A DNA stretch of 64,000 bases, taken from contig JABABD010000037.1 in NCBI GenBank assembly GCA_014238425.1, forward strand, positions 26,809 to 90,808, given 5' to 3'. The translations under genes and the position numbers were made by a program. Of this stretch, positions 54,301 to 63,385 are shown one piece after another. The notes under the pieces were generated by a model. That model was not told the origin of the DNA. It saw only the letters and a list, made by a program, of their open reading frames with translations, and ran no database searches. The stretch comes from Flavobacteriaceae bacterium (lineage in GTDB: Bacteria > Bacteroidota > Bacteroidia > Flavobacteriales > Flavobacteriaceae). Each line of letters starts with the position of its first letter. The stretch's first letter is position 1.

Positions 54301-57300
54301 AGCAACCTTTTTCAATTCTTCTGTATTTACAGGTCTTGATGCTGGAGATTATGATGTAGTAGTACAATATACCATTGGTACGTCTATTTGTACAACAGAT
54401 CCTCAAACCATAACAATTATCGAGGCTGATGCTATTTCAGGAACAGCTGAATTAACAGCCCCATACACGTGTACAAGTACCGGAACTATTACAGTAACCG
54501 GAGTAACTGGTGGTACTGCACCCTATACTTATAGCATAGATGGTGTTAATTTTCAAACGAGTAACGTTTTTACAGGCTTAACCACTGGAACCTATACAAT
54601 TACTATTAAAGATGCGAATGATTGTACGTTTGTCACTAATGAAATCATTATAGATTCATTAAATCCCCCAACGGATTTAACTTTTGACAACACTCCAATA
54701 AACTGTTCTGCAAACACAACAACAGTTACTATAACAGGAGTAACTGGTGGTACTGGAGTATTAGAATATCAAATCATTGCACCAGTTGCAAGTGCAACAG
54801 CCTATCAAACATCAAATATATTTACTGGGTTAGCACCTGGTACTTATACGTTTCAAGTTAGAGATGAGAATGATTGTGTTTATAGTGAATCTTATACGAT
54901 TGATCCGTTACCAATACCCACGGTTAACGTCGTATTAACAGAAGTCTTGAACTGTACGTCAACACCTGACGCAATCATTACAGGAACTATTACGGGTGCT
55001 GCACCATATACTTACGCGGTTTCGATAAATGGTGGAGCATATACGGCATTAGGAGCAACGGGATCGCCATTTACGTATTCAACAGCGACAGCCGGAACCT
55101 ATCAGTTTGAAATAACAGACACCAATGGATGTACTGCAGAATCAAGTGTGTTAACCGTTGAACCTTTATCATTACCAGACTTAAGTGCTGTGGTACAAAC
55201 TCAACCAATTCTATGTAATGGAGATTCAAATGGAGCTATTGATATCACAATTGATACCACAGTAGGAACAGCTCCTTTTGTCATTAATGTAAATAACGAT
55301 ACAACAGGTACAGATTATGGCACTCAAACGTCTGGCTTACCAGCTGGTACTTATACTATTACTATAACTGATGCTAATTCTTGTACAGCTACTGAAACCG
55401 TTATCATCGATGAACCAGATCCAATTGTGGTTAATTACCATACTGTTGATATTAGTTGTGGTCCTGGTGGAGTATCTCAAGGGTCAATAATTATAGACAG
55501 TGTTACTGGCGGAACTTCTCCTTACAATTATTATGTGACAGGAACTAATGGTTATTCAAATTCTGAACTTAATGCTACTGGATCGACTTCAGTGAGTTTT
55601 GATGTCGTAGACTTCGGATTATACCAAATTAATGTAGTTGATGCTAATGGGTGTTCAATACTATTTGAAGATGTATTGGTAGCCTCACCTCCAACAGATC
55701 TAGATATCACAATTACAGCTACAGTAGATTGTCTATTAGGTGGAGAAGCTGTGGTTAGTGTAGGTTCTTCATTACCAAGTTCAGGGCCTTTCTTTTTCAG
55801 CATTTATCAAGGCCCAATATCTGTATATCCAAACCCTCCAGGGTCTTGGATACCTGAAGATTCTCCTGGAAGTCAATCTGCTACATTTACTGGTTTGACA
55901 CCAGGTGTGAGTTATACATTTATTATCTATGATGCCTCTACAAATTGTAGTTATTATGAACCTGCTACAACTCCAATACCAACAAACTCAACATTAACAC
56001 TAAGTGCTGAGAGTTCTAATAACATTACATGTACAGGAAGCGCTGATGGCAGTGTGTCTTTTACTATTAATAGTGTTTACGGTATTGCTGTAAATGTTGA
56101 TTATGAAATATTTGATTCATTAACTTTAGCCTCAACAACAATAACAGGTTCAGGTTCTGTTCCAGCTGGTGGATCATTTTCAGTAACAGATTTAGGACCT
56201 TTACCTTTTGGCAACTATTTTGTTTCAATTAGTGAGACTTCTGGGCCAAACTCTGGTTGTGGTGTGGTTACCGCGCCATTTAATATAACCGAATCTGCAA
56301 TTTTATTAGAATTAGCAGTTTCCGTAGACCAAAATGCAAATTGTAATGCAAACTCTGGAATTATAAGTGCTATAGCACAAAATGGGACTGCTCCATATTT
56401 ATATCAAATTACAACGGCAGCTACTGCTCCCCTTGCAACAGATGTAAATTGGGCTTCAGCAAGTGTTTTCAATAGAGATGCAGGAAACTATTATGTTCAT
56501 GTTTTAGATGCTTATGGATGTATTATATCTAGTCCTGTTGTAGTATTACCAATGGATGCTACACCAGTAATTTCAGCAACAGTCAACACTTTATGTACCA
56601 TAACTGATGGAAACTTTGAAATTGACGTTACACTAGATACACCAGGTATTGCACCATATAGTTATAGTGTAGATGGAGGTGCTTTTCAAAATCTAACAGC
56701 ACCTTTTACAATATCCAACCTGTTTGCTGGAACTCACACTATTGAGGTACAAGATGCAAATGGCTGTGGAAACTTAGTATCAGTAGATGTTCTAGCGCCT
56801 ATTGGTCTAACACCTAGTATTACAACATTACCGACATGTAACGATGATGATGGCCAAATAACAGTATCCGGTTCTGGTGGTTCTGGAACGTATGCTTATA
56901 GTATTAGTCCTAATCCAGCATCAATAAATCTAACAGGTAATGTATTTTCTGGTGTACCATCTGGAATCTATACAATAACCATAACTGATACAGTAACATC
57001 TTGTACAGAAGATGTGACAATATCATTGCAGCAAGCCACTCCTCCATCATTAACTACAACGCCAACTGCAGTTACATGCTTTGGCGACAATTCGGGTTCA
57101 TTTGAATTAAATGTAAATGGCTACTCTGGACCTTATAGTTATGAAGTAATTGATAGTGCTTCAACATCAGTTTTTGGTGTTGTTAATGCAAATACATCGA
57201 CAAACCCCATAATAGTAACAGGAATGCAAGCTGGAAGTTTTACGGTCGTTATTACTGAAACCGCAATTCCTTTTTGTTCAACTACTTCAACTGTAATAAT

Positions 57301-59554
57301 TGCTTCTCCTGCTGAAGCCTTAACGCTTGTCGCTACAGAAACATCAAATGTATCATGTGATAACAATCAAGGTACTATCACTGCCATTGCAAATGGTGGT
57401 TGGGGAGATTATCAATATGAATTAACAGGTGATGCAATTGTAGCATATTCAACAAATAATGTGTTCACAGATTTATCTGCTGGTAGTTATACTATAAATG
57501 TTATGGATGCTGAAGGCTGTATAGCCACAGCAGATGTAACTCTAGTAGAACCAACACCAATAGACGCAACATTCACACCTAATACAACACTATTATCTTG
57601 CTTTGGAGATCAAAATGCTTCAATAACGATCAGTAATGTTACTGGTGGTCAAGGAAGTGATTACACATATACCCTGAATACCATTTTACCTACGCCAAGT
57701 ACATCAGGTCCACAAACCTCAAATGTATTTGGTAATCTAGGAGCTGGAACTTATTCTGTCACTATAACCGATGGTATTGAATGTATCATGACTTCAGTAG
57801 ATATAGTAATAACTGAACCGACGTCTATTGATGCCAGTTTAGTCACGACTACAACACAAACTTGTTTGACTGAATCTACACTTACATTAAGTGCTACTGG
57901 AGGAACCGGACAATACTCATACAGTAACGATAGTACATTTGCAACAGTTCTAGGAACATTTAATTCGTCAATAACATTTTCTGTTCCGACTGGAACACAT
58001 CAGTACTTTGTAAGAGATGCTAATGGTTGTAATGCCAATGTATCTAATGAAATTACAATTGACCCATTACTTGATTTATTAATTAATTTAGAATCTACTG
58101 ATCCAACTATTAATTGTGCTGGAGATAATACAGGAACTATTGTAGCTACAGCAGAAGGAGGGTTAGGTAATTATATATATACATTACAAGATACGGCAGG
58201 AAATGCTATCACAGCTACACAAAATAGTCCAGGTGTCTTTACAGAGTTAGTGGTAGGAACTTATGTTGTACATGTAGAAAGTGGAGATTGCGAGACTGCA
58301 ACGGCACCTATTACTATCACAGAACCCACAGCACCATTAATTGTTGATTATATAATTAATGATGTGACTTGTAGTGGTAATAATGATGGTATTCTTGAAA
58401 TCAATGCATCTGGTGGTACAGGAATCATTAAATACGCTATTTCTCCTCAATTAGATCAATTTTTTGAGACAAATATTTTTGAAGACCTTGCTCCAGACAC
58501 CTATACTGTTATTGTACAAGATGTACTAGGGTGTTATGAAACATTTGAATTTACAATAAACGATCCCATTCAAGTAATACTTAGCATTGTTCCCGATTCA
58601 ATTTTTGAAGAAACCTGCGCAGGTGATGCCAATGGTGAATTTAGTATCGATATTTCTGGTGGAACATTACCATATAGTGTGAGCTTAGATAATTATGATG
58701 GGCCATATTTAACTGGAACTGCAACACAAACAATTTTTGATTTCACAGACTTAAATGGAGGCGATCATACGGTTTATGTTCGTGACGCACAAGGTTGTGA
58801 ATCCGAATGGAATATTACGTTCCCAGCATCAGTACGCATAGACCCAAAAACAGAAATTGAATACGTCTGTGAAAATAACATTATGAGTAATGTCGTAACG
58901 GTTATTGTAGATGAAACTATAGACCCTTCAGAATTAGATTATTCTTTAGATGGCGGACCTTACCAGATCAGCAATGTATTTACAAATGTTATACCAGGAA
59001 CAGGTCACTATATTGATGTTAGACATACCAACAGTTGTATTCAAACGACCGAAGTATTTGATATTGAAGATTATCTACCTGTATCCTTGATATTGACTAC
59101 AGGAGATGAAGCTGGTGAGATCATTGCGAATGCAGAAGGTGGTACAGGTATCTATCAATTTACAATGAATGGTGAAGATTATGGTGACACCAATACATTT
59201 ATTGTTTCAGATTCTGGAACGTACATAGTTATTGTAACTGATAGTGCCGGATGTCAAGCAACTGCACAAATTGAAATAGAGATATTGGACCCTTGTATAC
59301 CGGATTATTTTTCGCCTAATGACGATGGCATTGCTGATGGATGGACCATTGAATGTTCTGACCTATATCCAAACCTCACCTTTGATATTTTTGATAGATA
59401 CGGTCGTAAGATAGCCACCTTACGTGTAGGAGAATTTTGGGATGGCAAATATAAAGGCACTGAGCTTCCAACTGGTGACTATTGGTATGTGGTTAAACCA
59501 AATAGCACGGCATTAAATCGTGAGTATGTTGGACATTTCACGCTTTATAGGTAA
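51338..59554 (+). CDS. Giant SprB-like T9SS-secreted adhesin
   Basis: ATG 51338 gives MENPTFSKIAIIILLFMGMQ with signal-peptide end SFAQ; the longer frame needs a TTG start. The N-terminal domain resembles those of other flavobacterial surface proteins (IESCYKIVYAGLYWSAVVNG). A DUF11-like module follows (LNYVIGFQNTGNDDATNFQI), then about twenty SprB-type repeats from residue 760 on, each with a C-G-DG-I core, GGT-PY-YS-DG and a GTYT-V-D-N-C end. The C-terminus YFSPNDDGIADGWTIECSDL...GHFTLYR is a T9SS type B sorting domain. SprB-type adhesins move along the cell surface in gliding; binding specificity is unknown. It is followed by a SprF/PorP gene, as in sprB-sprF. Confidence 0.9.
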   Translation: MENPTFSKIAIIILLFMGMQSFAQNLVPFSPRYDQAIKGDMLLIGNSNVGLHVSDPYNGTGTNDNIDAAVYVDIDGDPSTFNSSSADLYVPSIESCYKIVYAGLYWSAVVNGAEPISDIKFKTPGGAYTDITGTEIYFQNAGNNNNSNTYVYYHDVTDMLTALPNPEGTYAVANISSLIGPKPNSEGLSAGWSLFVIYEDPILPAKYITSFDGITKITASINETFPVTGFTTIPVGPVRAKFAFSTIEGDQSYTGDFLQLNGSTIDATNNAGTIIRPGNNFFNSSVSIIDPATNTPELFTLRNPSSSNTLGFDAGIINIPNPGNSLIPNSATSATISLGSNLDIYYYYFSAFAIEIIAPNIVLTKIVEDDLGNNIGGQTIGLDQPLNYVIGFQNTGNDDATNFQIRDVLPINIVYNHPTDLVLPTGVTVASYNPTTRELIFDIEDYLVEENDPVYEIRIEVRTVEFCSQLADSCDNLILNQAFATYEGVTNPDFVITDDPSVSSNTGCLLTPQATNFLVDLDDCALIEEIVLCGDSIDLTAGDGYDSYSWSTSPTGTPVIGTTQTITVTATGTYYSFNTAPAPCQSITQQFNVTLFGSNTTNPVIPYADEVVTCPNDGKLLPNIFLCGANDSRDIQTNIAGVTSMIWEQLDEGSCTAVPDPDCANEDGVCIWNQVATGPNYIANSAGQFRLTINYEGGCFEQFYFNVYTNLLSPTVITSDIICTTPGSITVNDVPSGYEYSLDNTNYQVSNIFSINTAGTYTVYIRQIGIPTNPCVFTVPDVLIRARDFTVSTTVTQPICYDDKGSIHLAANDAEPQYFFSIYDGATLINSVGPITENNYTFADLNPGTYTAQIDTEDGCTYTEDITIIEPPQLTVTAALTSPLTCTDGEITIYAEGGTSPYFYFINSTTVFQTVPEYVVTAPGVYEITVVDSNNCSASTTITVDMIPPPEFNISKTDIDCNGASDGSITINVTNANGNSLAYSIDGGATFFNSSVFTGLDAGDYDVVVQYTIGTSICTTDPQTITIIEADAISGTAELTAPYTCTSTGTITVTGVTGGTAPYTYSIDGVNFQTSNVFTGLTTGTYTITIKDANDCTFVTNEIIIDSLNPPTDLTFDNTPINCSANTTTVTITGVTGGTGVLEYQIIAPVASATAYQTSNIFTGLAPGTYTFQVRDENDCVYSESYTIDPLPIPTVNVVLTEVLNCTSTPDAIITGTITGAAPYTYAVSINGGAYTALGATGSPFTYSTATAGTYQFEITDTNGCTAESSVLTVEPLSLPDLSAVVQTQPILCNGDSNGAIDITIDTTVGTAPFVINVNNDTTGTDYGTQTSGLPAGTYTITITDANSCTATETVIIDEPDPIVVNYHTVDISCGPGGVSQGSIIIDSVTGGTSPYNYYVTGTNGYSNSELNATGSTSVSFDVVDFGLYQINVVDANGCSILFEDVLVASPPTDLDITITATVDCLLGGEAVVSVGSSLPSSGPFFFSIYQGPISVYPNPPGSWIPEDSPGSQSATFTGLTPGVSYTFIIYDASTNCSYYEPATTPIPTNSTLTLSAESSNNITCTGSADGSVSFTINSVYGIAVNVDYEIFDSLTLASTTITGSGSVPAGGSFSVTDLGPLPFGNYFVSISETSGPNSGCGVVTAPFNITESAILLELAVSVDQNANCNANSGIISAIAQNGTAPYLYQITTAATAPLATDVNWASASVFNRDAGNYYVHVLDAYGCIISSPVVVLPMDATPVISATVNTLCTITDGNFEIDVTLDTPGIAPYSYSVDGGAFQNLTAPFTISNLFAGTHTIEVQDANGCGNLVSVDVLAPIGLTPSITTLPTCNDDDGQITVSGSGGSGTYAYSISPNPASINLTGNVFSGVPSGIYTITITDTVTSCTEDVTISLQQATPPSLTTTPTAVTCFGDNSGSFELNVNGYSGPYSYEVIDSASTSVFGVVNANTSTNPIIVTGMQAGSFTVVITETAIPFCSTTSTVIIASPAEALTLVATETSNVSCDNNQGTITAIANGGWGDYQYELTGDAIVAYSTNNVFTDLSAGSYTINVMDAEGCIATADVTLVEPTPIDATFTPNTTLLSCFGDQNASITISNVTGGQGSDYTYTLNTILPTPSTSGPQTSNVFGNLGAGTYSVTITDGIECIMTSVDIVITEPTSIDASLVTTTTQTCLTESTLTLSATGGTGQYSYSNDSTFATVLGTFNSSITFSVPTGTHQYFVRDANGCNANVSNEITIDPLLDLLINLESTDPTINCAGDNTGTIVATAEGGLGNYIYTLQDTAGNAITATQNSPGVFTELVVGTYVVHVESGDCETATAPITITEPTAPLIVDYIINDVTCSGNNDGILEINASGGTGIIKYAISPQLDQFFETNIFEDLAPDTYTVIVQDVLGCYETFEFTINDPIQVILSIVPDSIFEETCAGDANGEFSIDISGGTLPYSVSLDNYDGPYLTGTATQTIFDFTDLNGGDHTVYVRDAQGCESEWNITFPASVRIDPKTEIEYVCENNIMSNVVTVIVDETIDPSELDYSLDGGPYQISNVFTNVIPGTGHYIDVRHTNSCIQTTEVFDIEDYLPVSLILTTGDEAGEIIANAEGGTGIYQFTMNGEDYGDTNTFIVSDSGTYIVIVTDSAGCQATAQIEIEILDPCIPDYFSPNDDGIADGWTIECSDLYPNLTFDIFDRYGRKIATLRVGEFWDGKYKGTELPTGDYWYVVKPNSTALNREYVGHFTLYR

Positions 59555-59580
59555 TAGAGCCATAAGAATTTAAAATTAAG

Positions 59581-60588
59581 ATGATGAAAAAATTTATACT
59601 ATATATTCTTTTACTGGCTGGTATCTTGGGCTACGGACAAGAGCTCAATTTACCTGTTTGGACCCAATATTTGGCAGATAACGATTTTGTTATCTCACCG
59701 ACCTATGCTGGTATTGGAGATAATTTAAGAGTTAGAGCTAACGGATTGACCCAATGGGTGGGCATAAAAGGTGCACCTGACAATCAAGCCCTATATGCTG
59801 ATTTTAGAATCTCTGATCGCACAGGTGTCGGACTATCCCTTTACAACGATAAAAATGGAAACACACGTCAAAAAGGTGTGAAATTTTCTTTTGCCCACCA
59901 TCTTACATTGGACTACACAGAAAAGATGTTCTTATCTTTCGGGCTGTCTTACAACATTAATAGTTTTAGAATTGCCGTAGAAAATTTTGAATCCATAGAT
60001 GGAACACCCATTGTAGATCCTTCTATTACAGGTGACCGATCTAAATCAAACCACAATTTTGATGTTGGGTTTTTGTATCGCTTTAATAACACTTATTTTA
60101 GTTTGAATGCTAACAACCTTCTAAAAAAGAATCTTGATGATTTTACTGGTTTTGAACCTGGCGATCTTCTTAATTTTCAAATATATTCAGGTATTGTCCT
60201 TGGAAGTAACGAGAACAGTGATATTGAATATGAACCCTCTGTATTTTACCAATTGTACTGGAGTGACAAACGATCATCAACAGATGTAAATTTTAAATTT
60301 CGAAAATATAATAGAGATGAAGATTACTTTTGGCTAGGAGCTTCTTACCGTTTTTTAAATGATCAATTTTTTACACCCTTGAACATTGGACCTATGGTTG
60401 GCATCTCGAAAAGCAAATTATATTTTGCGTATTCGTATCAATTTACTATCAATGAACTTGCAGGGTTCAATTCAGGAACGCACTCCATCACCTTAGGAAT
60501 AGATCTTTTTCAAGGCGCCAGTAATTGTGCATGTACGAAGGGTACAAGTTGGAGAAAGTATAAAAATACAGGGTACAACAATAAATAG
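59581..60588 (+). CDS. Type IX secretion outer-membrane protein PorP/SprF
   Basis: The 335-residue protein has a signal peptide at 1-20 (ILGYGQ). The body has family features: LPVWTQYLADNDFVISPTYA at the start, LTQWVGIKGAPDNQALYADF, GVGLSLYNDKNGNTRQKGVK, FAHHLTLDYTEKMFLSFGLS. It has normal PorP/SprF length. It follows the giant adhesin gene by 26 bp, matching the sprB-sprF layout in which SprF is required for surface delivery of its adhesin. The second ATG (59584) is equally likely. Confidence 0.92.
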   Translation: MMKKFILYILLLAGILGYGQELNLPVWTQYLADNDFVISPTYAGIGDNLRVRANGLTQWVGIKGAPDNQALYADFRISDRTGVGLSLYNDKNGNTRQKGVKFSFAHHLTLDYTEKMFLSFGLSYNINSFRIAVENFESIDGTPIVDPSITGDRSKSNHNFDVGFLYRFNNTYFSLNANNLLKKNLDDFTGFEPGDLLNFQIYSGIVLGSNENSDIEYEPSVFYQLYWSDKRSSTDVNFKFRKYNRDEDYFWLGASYRFLNDQFFTPLNIGPMVGISKSKLYFAYSYQFTINELAGFNSGTHSITLGIDLFQGASNCACTKGTSWRKYKNTGYNNK

Positions 60589-60662
60589 TTGGTGTGAAAT
60601 ACAATGAGAATAAAATTATAGCAAGTCAATAACATTATTATTGCAAATTGTAATAAGAACAC

Positions 60663-60712
60663 CATTCCACACACATTATATTTCCCTCCTACACTTATCG
60701 TTAAAAATAAAT
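60663..60712 (+). repeat. 5' fragment of the interspersed repeat
   Basis: CATTCCACACACATTATAT, TTCCCTCCTACACTTATCG match blocks one and two. The rest of the 315-bp gap (60589-60903) shows no gene; the 71-codon + frame across it uses repeat sequence. Confidence 0.6.
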
Positions 60713-60868
60713 ATTGCTCTTATCTGTCGGTCATTTGACATTGACTTTTTTGCTTCGCCTATTTTTATATCATCCAAGCACGCAATAAAGACTAGAAAAG
60801 TTAGCCCAAAAGCACCTTTTCTCTCCTGCTTTTTGAATTTTTATACTTTCGAATAGCACATGAATCCC

Positions 60869-60876
60869 TATCTTTG
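60869..60876 (+). promoter_or_regulatory. -7 element of the Crp-family gene
   Basis: TATCTTTG, exact TAnnTTTG, 27 bp before the TTG start at 60904. Confidence 0.55.
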
Positions 60877-60903
60877 TGCGTTCCATCATTATGATTAAAA
60901 GAT

Positions 60904-61473
60904 TTGCAACAGATAAAAGATTACTTAGATCAAATAGCCACCATATCTAAGTTAGATTGGGAGTTTTTCACATCTAAACTACAGCGCCGTGTTATTCCAA
61001 AGAAAGCGGTTTTTTTAAAACTGAATGACATAGAGCATCATATCTCTTTTATTGAATCTGGTGTTGTACGCTTATTTATTCCTAAAGAAAATCCAGATAA
61101 GGAAATTACCTTTGGCTTTAGTTTTAAAGACCAATTTATTAGCGCATATGATTCCTTTTTAACGCAGAAACCTTCAGCGTATCAATTGCAAGCTCTTACA
61201 GAAACAACCATTTTAAGTATTACTTATACAGATTTACAAGCAGTTTACAAAACCACACAAATCGGAAATCTTATTGGCAGATTGACAGCTGAACGCCTCT
61301 TTTTAATAAAATCTAAGCGTGAACAAAATTTATTGAATCTTACAGCTGAAGAGCGTTATATGAAATTGTTTAAAGAACGTCCAGAACTATTAAAGGTGAT
61401 TCCACTAAAGTACATCAGCTCTTATATTGGTGTCACTGCACAAGCTTTAAGTAGGATTAGAAAACGTTTATGA
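60904..61473 (+). CDS. Crp/Fnr family transcriptional regulator (TTG start)
   Basis: The 189-residue protein has an N-terminal cyclic-nucleotide-binding-like cupin (SFIESGVVRLFIPKENPDKE, FGFSFKDQFISAYDSFLTQ). The C-terminal winged helix begins LLNLTAEERYMKLFKERPEL and has the recognition helix IGVTAQALSRIRKRL. No ATG exists in frame between the upstream TGA (60892-60894) and the domain, so TTG at 60904 is the likely start. An ATG at 60891 is out of frame. It lies 66 bp upstream of the desaturase gene and probably controls the lipid genes that follow. Confidence 0.85.
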   Translation: MQQIKDYLDQIATISKLDWEFFTSKLQRRVIPKKAVFLKLNDIEHHISFIESGVVRLFIPKENPDKEITFGFSFKDQFISAYDSFLTQKPSAYQLQALTETTILSITYTDLQAVYKTTQIGNLIGRLTAERLFLIKSKREQNLLNLTAEERYMKLFKERPELLKVIPLKYISSYIGVTAQALSRIRKRL

Positions 61474-61497
61474 AAGCGTTTAATTGATTTAGGTTCA

Positions 61498-61528
61498 TTG
61501 TTTTGCTCATAACATCAAATTATCTTTG
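61498..61528 (+). promoter_or_regulatory. Promoter of the desaturase gene
   Basis: TTG (61498-61500), 20 bp, TATCTTTG (61521-61528): exact Bacteroidota promoter, 11 bp before the ATG at 61540. Confidence 0.68.
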
Positions 61529-61539
61529 CAAAAAAAGTT

Positions 61540-62280
61540 ATGGCGGTAATTATTTTCGTTTTGGTGCTTTGGTACGGAGGCTTGTTTTTTCAATCTTTCT
61601 TTTTACATCGTTATGCGGCACATCAGGTATTTACCATGTCAAAAACTATGGAGCGTATTACCTTTGTTTTAACTTGGGTTTTTCAAGGTTCGAGTTATTT
61701 AAGTGCTTATGGTTATGGAGTTATGCATCGTATGCACCATGCTTATACAGATACTGAAAACGATCCACATTCCCCATCTCATGATGCTAATTTATTTGCG
61801 ATGATGTGGAAAACAAAAACAATCTATCAAGATATTAATAAACAACGCATTGCTATTGATCAGCGTTTCACTAAAAATGTTCCGCAATGGAAAGGATTTG
61901 ATGCATTTGCAAGTTCTCGTTTTTCTAGATTGCTCTGGATTACACTTTATATTTTATTTTTTGTGTACTTCGTAACCGCATGGTGGCAATGGTTATTTTT
62001 ACCTGTAACCTTTTTAATGGCACCAATTCACGGTGTGATAATTAATTGGTTTGGACATATTTATGGCTATGTCAATTATAACATGAAGAATACCAGTAAA
62101 AACCTCTTCCGTTTTGATTTTTTAATGATGGGCGAAGGCTATCATAATAATCATCATAAGCATGCAAGCAGAGCAAATTTTGGTATAAAATGGTATGAGA
62201 TTGATATCACTTATTTAATTATAAGACTATTGGATGTTTTTGGTTTTATTCGCCTGAAAGTCATTACAGTAAAGGATTGA
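61540..62280 (+). CDS. Acyl-CoA / acyl-lipid desaturase
   Basis: The 246-residue membrane enzyme has the three histidine boxes: HRYAAH (23-28), HRMHH (63-67) and HNNHH near 205, which hold the di-iron centre. Membrane segments flank the boxes. The family inserts a cis double bond in fatty acyl chains using oxygen and an electron donor. It is shorter at the N-terminus than eukaryotic enzymes but typical of the bacterial group. The Crp-type regulator upstream and the cyclopropane-type methyltransferase downstream point to membrane lipid remodelling. Confidence 0.9.
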   Translation: MAVIIFVLVLWYGGLFFQSFFLHRYAAHQVFTMSKTMERITFVLTWVFQGSSYLSAYGYGVMHRMHHAYTDTENDPHSPSHDANLFAMMWKTKTIYQDINKQRIAIDQRFTKNVPQWKGFDAFASSRFSRLLWITLYILFFVYFVTAWWQWLFLPVTFLMAPIHGVIINWFGHIYGYVNYNMKNTSKNLFRFDFLMMGEGYHNNHHKHASRANFGIKWYEIDITYLIIRLLDVFGFIRLKVITVKD

Positions 62281-62446
62281 TACGAATTTAAGTTTTATTT
62301 ATTCCTTTTTTCTAATTACTATTACACATATTTACCTGAAGGTATTGCCATGATCCGCGCTTTGAATTTTGGTGCTCAAATATGGTAAATTTTACTATCT
62401 TCAGAAAAATATGCGATTAGCATCTAATTAAATCAGAAAAACACCT

Positions 62447-63352
62447 ATGGCAGAGCAAAAAGATTTGGATTTTACGTATACCACTATCGACGAGATATTT
62501 CGATTGAGCATGGGAGAAACGGGTGATTATAGCGGTGCGAAATACGATGGTGACTTTTCCATGTCTTTAGAAGACGCTCAAAAGGCAAAACATATCTTTA
62601 TTGCTGATAGCCTTAATATTTCCAAAGGAAGTAAAGTATTGGACATGGCATGTGGCTGGGCGCCTTTCACACGATATGTGACCCATGAAAGAGGTGCAGA
62701 AAGTATTGGTTTAACACTTTCACAAGGGCAGGCAGACGCTTGTCAAAAAAATGGTTATAACGTGAAGGTGAAAGATTGTCGGTATATAAAACCGACAGAT
62801 TTCGGAACTTTTGATGCCATTACGTGTATTGGCGGATTAGAACACTTTTGCTCCGTAGAAAAATGGCAGGAAGGTAAACAAAAACAGATATATAGTGACT
62901 TTTTTAAAGTACTCTACGATTTGTTACCCGTTGGTGGTCGATTTTATATGCAAACAATGACCTTTAGTAAGAATATGATAGAGTTTGAAGCATTAGATGT
63001 GAATGCCGAAAAAGACTCTACAGCCTATATTATGGCGCTCATGGTAAAACAATTTCCCGGATCTTGGCTTCCTTATGGCCCTGAAATGGTAATCGAATGT
63101 GCAGAACCTGGATTTAAATTAATTTCCAAAAGTAGTGGAAGACTGGATTATATAGAAACCATCGCTCAATGGCGAAAAAAGTTCAGGAAATTCAATTTAA
63201 AGAAATATTGGCTATACTTATCGCTTATTCCAAGGTATTTCATGGACAAGGAATTCAGGCATCTGGTCGCTATTTTTAAAGTAAGCCCAAATAAAGTCTG
63301 TTTTGAAAAAGAGGTCATGGACCATTACCGACTGGTTTTCGAGAAGGTTTAA
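62447..63352 (+). CDS. SAM-dependent methyltransferase, cyclopropane-fatty-acid-synthase family
   Basis: The 301-residue protein has SAM motif I GSKVLDMACGWAPFTRYV (about 66-83), then IGLTLSQGQADACQ (the CMAS signature, L-T-x-S-x-x-Q), FDAITCIGGLEHF and a C-terminal lipid-handling part. In the CFA/CMAS family these enzymes transfer methylene to unsaturated acyl chains in the membrane. With two desaturases as neighbours, an acyl chain double bond is the likely substrate, but a different methyl acceptor is possible. It begins 166 bp after the first desaturase gene, a gap with no feature I recognise. Confidence 0.85.
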   Translation: MAEQKDLDFTYTTIDEIFRLSMGETGDYSGAKYDGDFSMSLEDAQKAKHIFIADSLNISKGSKVLDMACGWAPFTRYVTHERGAESIGLTLSQGQADACQKNGYNVKVKDCRYIKPTDFGTFDAITCIGGLEHFCSVEKWQEGKQKQIYSDFFKVLYDLLPVGGRFYMQTMTFSKNMIEFEALDVNAEKDSTAYIMALMVKQFPGSWLPYGPEMVIECAEPGFKLISKSSGRLDYIETIAQWRKKFRKFNLKKYWLYLSLIPRYFMDKEFRHLVAIFKVSPNKVCFEKEVMDHYRLVFEKV

Positions 63353-63385
63353 AAACCTTAGTAATGCAGTAGAGATTTTTTGCTG

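Noticed and set aside
53900..59300. Possible duplication or mobile origin of the adhesin repeat region
   Set aside because: The repeats are diverged SprB-type protein modules with varying DNA, as expected for this adhesin family; no insertion element is seen.
60641..60856. 71-codon + frame between the PorP/SprF and Crp genes
   Set aside because: Its first part is the interspersed repeat fragment (60663-60712), and the encoded protein has no recognisable domain or translation signal.
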